Shown piece after piece: positions 1-5,645 of a stretch of DNA of 11,262 bases. The position numbers were made by a program, and so were the translations under genes. The notes beneath the pieces were generated by a model. It saw only the letters and a program-made list of their open reading frames with translations. It was not told where the DNA came from and made no database searches. Origin of the DNA: an uncultured Bacilli bacterium (GTDB lineage: Bacteria; Bacillota_I; Bacilli_A; ML615J-28; CAG-313); NCBI GenBank assembly GCA_904501965.1, contig CAJGCS010000023.1, positions 1-11,262 on the forward strand, given 5' to 3'. Every line of letters starts with the position of its first letter. Position 1 is the stretch's first letter.

Positions 1-830
1 TGATCTTTATCAGTTTGTTCCATAACTGGGTTGCCTTCATCATCAAGAACAACTTCACCAGTTTCAGGATCTAATTTAGCTTCCATTTTCTTATCAGGTG
101 TAGTTTCACCTTCAACATATTTAACAAGTTTGCCATCAACATAGCAGAATAAAGGAGCAACTAAAGTTTCAGCAGCACCTTCAGTTCCTGGTTCTAAGAA
201 TGCAGCGTTACCTGTTGAACCACGGATTGCGCGACCTTCACCGTCGAATACTAATGTAGCTAAGTACATACGACCATCGTCAGCACCATCGCCTACGCGT
301 TTGAATAATTCTTGCATATTGAATGTAATATCTTGTCCAGAAATATTAGTTGCCATATGTGATAATGATGGGTCAGCTGCGTTTCTGTTTTCGTAAGTTT
401 TACCTTGATCGATTCTGTCTAAACGAACTTTACCTTCAGCATCAACATTGTAAACTAAAATATTTTTACCAGCGCCTGGAACTTGGTCATTACCATCCAT
501 GTGAGTTAATGAACCTGTAAAGTAAACTGCGTAATATTTACCAGTAGCTTTACCATCTACGTATTGAGCAATACGTAATTTAGTTTCGTTCCAAGGGTAC
601 ATACGACCTGCACCTTGCCATTTTTCATCTGGTTTTTCTTCATTGTCATAATAATTAGGGAAAGTACTATAAATACTATCCATGATGTACATTGGAATTT
701 CATCTTCAGCTAAAGTAGGGTCTTCTGTGAAAATTTTACTTTCAGCAGCAGAAACTTGAGCTTTAGTTAAAAAACCAAAACATGCTAAAGCGACTAACAT
801 TGTAGTCATAACAGCAAATGCTTTTTTCAT
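1..830 (-). CDS. Secreted protein of unknown family, C-terminal part beyond the left edge
   Basis: The reading frame starts at the ATG at 828-830 and stays open for 276 codons to the window edge, so only the N-terminal part is visible. A perfect AGGAGG Shine-Dalgarno lies 7 nt upstream. Residues 1 to about 28 form a signal peptide: Lys-Lys, a hydrophobic core, then a Val-Ser-Ala-Ala type I cleavage region. The mature part is hydrophilic, rich in Asp, Glu and Gly, and has segments such as GKYYAVYFTGSL and GRMYLATLVFDGEGRAIRGS that look like beta-strands. A very acidic stretch near residues 250-275 may be a linker. I do not recognise a family. Arg is mostly CGT/CGC, and Gly and Ala codons end mostly in T, which with the strong SD and promoter suggests high expression. 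The Cys at residue 17 lacks a good lipobox (Ala-Leu-Ala-Cys), so a lipoprotein is less likely. The gene is separated from nagB by a terminator and its own promoter. Confidence 0.85.
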   Translation of the reverse strand, partial: MKKAFAVMTTMLVALACFGFLTKAQVSAAESKIFTEDPTLAEDEIPMYIMDSIYSTFPNYYDNEEKPDEKWQGAGRMYPWNETKLRIAQYVDGKATGKYYAVYFTGSLTHMDGNDQVPGAGKNILVYNVDAEGKVRLDRIDQGKTYENRNAADPSLSHMATNISGQDITFNMQELFKRVGDGADDGRMYLATLVFDGEGRAIRGSTGNAAFLEPGTEGAAETLVAPLFCYVDGKLVKYVEGETTPDKKMEAKLDPETGEVVLDDEGNPVMEQTDKD

Positions 831-852
831 AAATTTTCCTCCTATATGTTTT

Positions 853-867
853 TTGAAAGCGTTTGTA
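853..867 (-). promoter_or_regulatory. cre/LacI-type operator-like site, start-proximal
   Basis: The plus-strand sequence TTGAAAGCGTTTGTA fits the relaxed Bacillus CcpA cre consensus WTGNAANCGNWNNCW with one mismatch. It sits at about +1 to +14 relative to the start predicted from the adjacent promoter, a position expected for repression. It shares the AAGCGTTT core with a second site at 896-910. Identification as CcpA rather than another LacI-family regulator is inference. Confidence 0.45.
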
Positions 868-872
868 TCTTT

Positions 873-901
873 ATTATAACATAATCATATTTTTAATGCA
901 A
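873..901 (-). promoter_or_regulatory. Sigma-A type promoter of the secreted protein gene
   Basis: Read on the minus strand, a perfect TATAAT -10 box (873-878) lies 17 bp from TTGCAT (896-901), which keeps the TTG of the -35 consensus. Transcription would start near 866, giving a leader of about 36 nt that carries the AGGAGG site. The promoter lies downstream of the nagB terminator, so the secreted protein gene is an independent unit. Confidence 0.65.
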
Positions 902-910
902 GCGTTTTAC
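896..910 (-). promoter_or_regulatory. Second AAGCGTTT operator-like site over the -35 box
   Basis: The plus-strand sequence ATGCAAGCGTTTTAC shares the AAGCGTTT core with the site at 853-867 but fits the cre consensus less well on its right half. It overlaps the -35 hexamer. The CG centres of the two sites are 43 bp apart, close to four helical turns, so dimers bound to both would face the same side of the DNA. This is a sequence-pattern call without further support. Confidence 0.35.
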
Positions 911-960
911 GAGAATTTGCCTAATTTTTTATTGGTAAATTATACTAATTACCACATATC

Positions 961-1000
961 AAAAAATAAGCTAAACCATTTCTTTTGGTTTAGCTTATTT
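961..1000 (-). terminator. Intrinsic terminator after nagB
   Basis: A perfect 15-bp inverted repeat (964-978 with 986-1000) encloses a 7-nt loop. On the minus strand the stem is followed by T residues, so with the stem's own 3' end the run is six Ts. It begins 10 nt beyond the nagB stop and closes the amino-sugar operon. The A-rich other flank means it could also work weakly on the opposite strand. Confidence 0.88.
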
Positions 1001-1009
1001 AAAGTTAAT

Positions 1010-1738
1010 TTATTTAATTTTTGCGTATGCTGCTTCGTCAATAATTACTGTACAATCAGGGTGATTATGTAAGATTGATGCAGGGAAATCAGTTGTAATT
1101 TCACCACTTAAAAGTCTTACTACTGTATCAGCTTTTCCACTTCCGCTGATTAACATTAAGATTTTCTTAGCTTGCATAATGTTATTAATACCCATAGTCA
1201 TTGCATGTGTAGGTACTTCATCAATTGAATTAAAGAAACGTTTATTATCTTGGCGAGTTCCTTCTGCAAGTTTAACAACAAATGTTTCTTGATCAAATGG
1301 AGTTCCTGGTTCATTAAAACCAATATGTCCATTAGAACCAATTCCAAGTAATTGTAAATCAATTTCTACTTGATGTAATGCATCGTTATATTTTTTGCAA
1401 TCAGCTTCTAAATCTTGACCTGATGCACTTGGAATATGAACATTAGCTTCATCCATATCTACATGATTAAATAATTGTTCATGCATGAAATAATAATAAC
1501 TTTGTGGGTGTTCAATACTAATACCACAGTATTCATCTAGGTTATATGATGAAACATTTTTAAATGATAATGAACCTTCATTATGCATTTTAATAAGTTC
1601 TTGATATGTTCCAATTGGAGATGAACCAGTTGCAAGACCTAAAATTGGTTTCTCATTTTCTTTAATTGTATTAGCGATTATTTCCGCACCTTTTTTGCTT
1701 AATTCAGCATAATCTTTTACTACTATTACTTTTAACAT
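1010..1738 (-). CDS. nagB: Glucosamine-6-phosphate deaminase
   Basis: This cytoplasmic enzyme (EC 3.5.99.6) converts glucosamine-6-phosphate to fructose-6-phosphate and ammonia, the last step bringing amino sugars into glycolysis. At 242 residues it has the usual length of Gram-positive NagB. Visible motifs are LATGSSPIG (35-43, phosphate loop), NLDEY (66-70, with the proton-transfer Asp68), GIGSNGHIGFNEPG (132-145, with ring-opening His138 and Glu143), GTR at 160-162 and SGSGKA (198-203). Asn136 replaces the Asp of E. coli NagB, as is common in Bacillus-type enzymes. The short form appears to lack the C-terminal allosteric region of the E. coli protein. The ATG lies 4 bp past the stop of the GH3 gene, and the likely SD (AGAGG, about 12 nt upstream) sits in the last codons of that gene, so translation is probably coupled. 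It is the last gene of the operon. Confidence 0.96.
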   Translation of the reverse strand: MLKVIVVKDYAELSKKGAEIIANTIKENEKPILGLATGSSPIGTYQELIKMHNEGSLSFKNVSSYNLDEYCGISIEHPQSYYYFMHEQLFNHVDMDEANVHIPSASGQDLEADCKKYNDALHQVEIDLQLLGIGSNGHIGFNEPGTPFDQETFVVKLAEGTRQDNKRFFNSIDEVPTHAMTMGINNIMQAKKILMLISGSGKADTVVRLLSGEITTDFPASILHNHPDCTVIIDEAAYAKIK

Positions 1739-1742
1739 AATT

Positions 1743-3308
1743 TTATTTTTCCTCTAAAGTAACAGGTAATTTACCAGTTGCTTTAACCTTTCCTGTTAAT
1801 ATTTTTGCAAGTGATTTAAAGCTTAATACACTCGCTTCATAACTACAAATGTAAGTTTTAACATCTAATACATTATAGTCATATGGTGTTCTTAATGCAA
1901 TATTAATTAATTTATTTTTGTCAATTGCATTGATTAAATTAGCTTGTCCAGGATTGAAATTTGCATTATAACTACAATAAACAACCTTATCATAATCTGC
2001 TAATTTATTTAGTAAATCTAGTTGTTCTTCTTCACTTGGATTAAGATCCATATAGTATTTGTCAACTTCAAATGGAAGATAATCACCTAGTGAATTTAAT
2101 GTATTGTCTTCGTTTTCTACAAGTGTTACGACTTTAATAATTGGGAAGACTACAGCAATTTTTTCTGTTTCTTTTAGTGGTAATAACTTAGCATCGTCTT
2201 TAACAATTGTGATTGCTTCATCCATTACCTTTTCTGCAAGAGCAACTCTTTCTTCATTTTCTAAGTCACCCTCAACATCTTCGAATTTATCTGCCATCTT
2301 GCCTACTAAATATTCTTCTTTATATTTAAGAATTCTTTCAACAGCAGCATCAATCATTTCCATTTTTATTTTACCTTCTTCAGCAAGTCTAAGTGCAATA
2401 CTCGCAAATTCCTTTTGCATTTCTATCTTTCTTGCACCACAAAGAAGTAAAATATCACAGCCAGAATTAAAGCCATTCAATACAATTTCTTCTAAAGAAT
2501 AGTTATTAAAAACAGCTTGCATTGTAAGTGAATCGGTTACAACTAAACCTTTAAATCCTAGCTCATTTCTTAATTTTTGTTCAACCATAATATTTGATAA
2601 AGTAGTAGGGTATTTAGGATCATAGTGTCTATATAACATATGACTTGCCATAATACCAGGAAGCCCTTCTTCAATGACACCTTTGAATGGAATTAATTCC
2701 ATATTATTGATTCTTTCATCATCAAAGTCAACAACAGGTAGACCAATATGAGAATCAACACTTGTATCTCCATGCCCTGGATAATGTTTTAAAGATGCCA
2801 TCATAAGTGCATCTTTAAAGCCTTTCATAGCTTTAAGTGCATATTCTTTAACAACTTCAGGTTTTTCTGAATAAGATCTAACACTTACAACAGAATTTTT
2901 AGGGTTATTTGTTATATCCCCCACTGGAGCAAAGTTAAAGTTAAAACCGATTTTTCTAAGTTCAACACCCATATCATAACAAAGTTGATATGCATAGTCA
3001 GAATTATCAGCAGCACTTATTGCCATAGCACCAGGAGTTTGAACAACGCCACTAGTAACACGTGCCACCATTCCACCTTCTTGGTCTAAAGCAATAAATG
3101 GTGGAATCTTGGCCGCTTGATTAATTTTTTTATTTAGTTCAAATATTTGTTTAGGGTTTATGCAATTATCTTTAAAATATATAATCAAACCAGCTTCAAT
3201 TTCTTCAATCTGCATTTGAAGTTCTTTTGAATATTCACTTCCAGAAAATGCTAGACCGATCATTTGACCAATTTTTTGTTTTAAAGTTAATTTTTTTATA
3301 TCAATCAT
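1743..3308 (-). CDS. nagZ: GH3 beta-N-acetylglucosaminidase (NagZ type)
   Basis: This glycoside hydrolase family 3 enzyme removes non-reducing terminal beta-GlcNAc, from muropeptides or imported oligosaccharides. At 521 residues it has a (beta/alpha)8 domain (about 1-335) and a second alpha/beta domain (about 350-521), like the two-domain Bacillus NagZ. Key sites are ALDQEGG (73-79), Arg144 in VSVRSYS, KHYPGHGDT (174-182), the Asp185-Ser186-His187 acid/base dyad typical of the NagZ subgroup, and the nucleophile Asp259 in VVTDSLTM. No signal peptide is present (MIDIKKLTLKQKIGQ), so it should act in the cytoplasm on imported substrate. Some relatives of this subgroup act as phosphorylases, so release of GlcNAc-1-phosphate cannot be excluded. 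It lies 4 bp after the upstream glycosidase gene and has no clear SD of its own, which suggests coupled translation. Confidence 0.93.
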   Translation of the reverse strand: MIDIKKLTLKQKIGQMIGLAFSGSEYSKELQMQIEEIEAGLIIYFKDNCINPKQIFELNKKINQAAKIPPFIALDQEGGMVARVTSGVVQTPGAMAISAADNSDYAYQLCYDMGVELRKIGFNFNFAPVGDITNNPKNSVVSVRSYSEKPEVVKEYALKAMKGFKDALMMASLKHYPGHGDTSVDSHIGLPVVDFDDERINNMELIPFKGVIEEGLPGIMASHMLYRHYDPKYPTTLSNIMVEQKLRNELGFKGLVVTDSLTMQAVFNNYSLEEIVLNGFNSGCDILLLCGARKIEMQKEFASIALRLAEEGKIKMEMIDAAVERILKYKEEYLVGKMADKFEDVEGDLENEERVALAEKVMDEAITIVKDDAKLLPLKETEKIAVVFPIIKVVTLVENEDNTLNSLGDYLPFEVDKYYMDLNPSEEEQLDLLNKLADYDKVVYCSYNANFNPGQANLINAIDKNKLINIALRTPYDYNVLDVKTYICSYEASVLSFKSLAKILTGKVKATGKLPVTLEEK

Positions 3309-3312
3309 AAAC

Positions 3313-5637
3313 TTATTTTTTCTTTCTTAATACTAATACTGCAAGTGATACTGCACTAAGTGTTGCAACAACAATACTACCAGCTGATTTGCCACATCCT
3401 TTTTTAGGAGTTTCTGGTTGTGGAGTTGGTTGAGGTTCTGGTTTTGGTTCAGGATTAACCGGTGTTTCTACTACAACTTTTTCAGCTATGATTTCATCTG
3501 AATAATAAGTGCTTGCAAACATTGCTCCTTCTTTTTCGTAGTATAAAACTTCAAATTTAAACGAATAATTACCACTTGTTAAATCAAGATTAGTAAATTC
3601 GATATTACCACGTTTTCTAGAAACTTTTTCGCGTGCAACTTCTTTACCAGATTCATCATAAGCTACAATACTTACTTCTAAAGCAATATCGTCTTCATCG
3701 TCATATTCATATGCGATTTTTACTGAATTTTCAGTCTTATTTGATATTTCAAATTTAGGGAATGTTGGAAGGTTAAATGCAAGAGTTCTAATATAAATAG
3801 GATCTTCTTGACCTTTATACACTGTCTCATTTCCTGGTTCAATTACATTATATGTAAAGTATACAGTATAATCAGTGTCATCAAATAAACCACTTACCTT
3901 AAGTTCAAAGTTTTCTCCCATGTAGTAAGATTCGTCGCCTACATGAACTGTAACAGCTTGAATCCAACTAGCAAACTCTGAATCTCTTTTTGTTATAACA
4001 ATTTCATTTTTATTTATTTCGGAAACTTCAAGTCCTGAAGGTGGCATTATAAAGTCTTTTGTTTTAGTTTTTACTGTATATCCACCTTTAATCTTTTTAC
4101 CACCTGAGCGATAATCAACAATAACATATTCAATTTGAACTAAATATTCAGTAGATTCTTTTAAACCACCAATTGTTACTGAATTACCTTCAAGTTTTTC
4201 TGTTTTACCATCAATAGTAACTTTGATATCTTCTAGTAAATCACTAACAAGTGTATCAGTTTTTGTAATCGTAATGGAATTTCTTGTTGTGCTTTTAACA
4301 TCAACTTTAATTCCAGGATCACGCATAACCATTAAGATTGCATTTGCGATTGATCTTTCAGATCCATCACTTGGTCGGTTAATAACTTCTAAGTTACCTT
4401 GTGTGTTTCTTGCAACAAGTGTTGCAGAACCACCACCATCCATTTGATAAACTGTTTTACATCCTGCAAGTCTCATCATTTCAGCAATTTGGAAGTAAGA
4501 CATGCCTACTCCATAATCACGGTCCATAAAACGTCCATCACTAACCATCATTACTACTGAACCGTCTTCTTTAAATCCGATAACAGTTCGAGGGTTTTTT
4601 GCAAGACCATAGTCATTTTTTACGCCAATAATTGAATCTTGGAAGAATAAATGTTCTCCATCTTTTAAAAGTACACAATAATATCTTATTGCACTTTCAA
4701 TTCCTGCCCATTCGCCAAGTAAATTATATTGGCATCTAACATAACTGTCAGTACTTACTAAGTTATCAAGTGAACCATCTTTAGAAGCTAAATAGAATTC
4801 TCCATTTTTAGGAATAGAAACTTCTAAGTTATTTACTTTATCAATAATTGTTCCTTTAACAAATGCTTTATTGCTATTACTCATTCTATTTAATTCGTAA
4901 TTACCAATATAAACTGTAGCGCCTGTTAAATTAATATCAGTTCTTGCATCTTTTGTAACAAGAGCAATTCCTGTATCAGGTATTACTTTTGGATTAACTT
5001 CGCTAATCTTTGCAACTTCAGTATATTTACCTGATTCATTTCGAATTTCTAAACTCATTGTAGTACTAACTTGTGGAAAGCCTTCCATAAAGTTATTATC
5101 TTTATCCCAAGCAAGTACACCATCGTATTCACCAACCCATGAAGATGGACCTTGTTGGAATGGACGAATAACATCTGTATCTTGTACCATTAAACCAAGT
5201 GCTTCATAAGTAGTGTTAATATGGAAGAAGTCACCATTAATTGCGGCTACAACAATCCACCCAGGATGTTTTTCTTCCCAATCTTTTGCAGTAAGTGTTG
5301 TTCTAGATGATTTGAAACCATGATCTGTACCTTGGCTCCATACCACCATTTTAACTTCTTCACTAGTTGCAGGTAAATCAACCCATTGGACTGTGTTACC
5401 TGCATATTCATATCCTTTTACAGTAGGATCAGTAATTCCATCAAAATAAGATTTAAGTCTTTGTTTATATAATTTAACTCCACCAAGTAAGTCAGTTTCT
5501 TCTCTTTCTCCAACAGCATCAATATAGTCAGATAATTTTGTTATAGAATCTGCCTTAACTGTAGGAAGCATTATTGCAAGAGCACTTGCAACAATAAACA
5601 TCATTGCAAGAAGATAGGTTGTTTTAATTTTTTTCAT
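3313..5637 (-). CDS. Surface phosphodiester glycosidase (NAGPA domain) with FN3-like modules, copy 2
   Basis: This 774-residue exported protein is predicted to hydrolyse a sugar-phosphodiester bond outside the cell. The family prototype is the N-acetylglucosamine-1-phosphodiester alpha-N-acetylglucosaminidase (uncovering enzyme) fold, PF09992. Order of parts: signal peptide 1-29 (cleavage after VKA); N-terminal region with QWVDLPATSE (84-93); NAGPA domain about 125-440, with NGDFF (134-138), FKEDGSVVMMV (355-365), QMDGGGS (398-404) and INRPSDGSERSIANA (419-433); three FN3-like modules (about 442-528, 532-618, 625-715); a Pro-rich linker (728-744); then Lys-Lys-Gly-Cys748, a hydrophobic helix (753-770) and RKKK. 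The catalytic-site motifs are intact. Cys302 and Cys393 are conserved in its paralogue and could form a disulfide. The SD AGGTG overlaps the upstream TAG stop, and the gap is 8 bp. The actual substrate is unknown. Confidence 0.88.
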   Translation of the reverse strand: MKKIKTTYLLAMMFIVASALAIMLPTVKADSITKLSDYIDAVGEREETDLLGGVKLYKQRLKSYFDGITDPTVKGYEYAGNTVQWVDLPATSEEVKMVVWSQGTDHGFKSSRTTLTAKDWEEKHPGWIVVAAINGDFFHINTTYEALGLMVQDTDVIRPFQQGPSSWVGEYDGVLAWDKDNNFMEGFPQVSTTMSLEIRNESGKYTEVAKISEVNPKVIPDTGIALVTKDARTDINLTGATVYIGNYELNRMSNSNKAFVKGTIIDKVNNLEVSIPKNGEFYLASKDGSLDNLVSTDSYVRCQYNLLGEWAGIESAIRYYCVLLKDGEHLFFQDSIIGVKNDYGLAKNPRTVIGFKEDGSVVMMVSDGRFMDRDYGVGMSYFQIAEMMRLAGCKTVYQMDGGGSATLVARNTQGNLEVINRPSDGSERSIANAILMVMRDPGIKVDVKSTTRNSITITKTDTLVSDLLEDIKVTIDGKTEKLEGNSVTIGGLKESTEYLVQIEYVIVDYRSGGKKIKGGYTVKTKTKDFIMPPSGLEVSEINKNEIVITKRDSEFASWIQAVTVHVGDESYYMGENFELKVSGLFDDTDYTVYFTYNVIEPGNETVYKGQEDPIYIRTLAFNLPTFPKFEISNKTENSVKIAYEYDDEDDIALEVSIVAYDESGKEVAREKVSRKRGNIEFTNLDLTSGNYSFKFEVLYYEKEGAMFASTYYSDEIIAEKVVVETPVNPEPKPEPQPTPQPETPKKGCGKSAGSIVVATLSAVSLAVLVLRKKK
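3371..3411. repeat. Paralogue-derived near-identical DNA block, copy A (pairs with 5704-5744)
   Basis: This 41-bp block matches 5704-5744 at 40 of 41 positions, the only difference being A/G at 3394/5727. It encodes the TPKKGCGKSAGSIV part of the C-terminal tail. It is a residue of tandem gene duplication or of gene conversion and strong constraint on the tail, not a mobile repeat. Confidence 0.75.
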
Positions 5638-5645
5638 TTTTTCAC

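Noticed and set aside
863..1072. Plus-strand open frame of 69 codons across the nagB terminator
   Set aside because: It runs through the promoter, the terminator stem and the end of nagB, has low-complexity Phe/Asn/Leu content from AT-rich DNA, and shows no SD.
2104..2502. Plus-strand open frame of 132 codons inside nagZ
   Set aside because: It is a Ser-rich antisense shadow of a well-supported GH3 gene with intact motifs.
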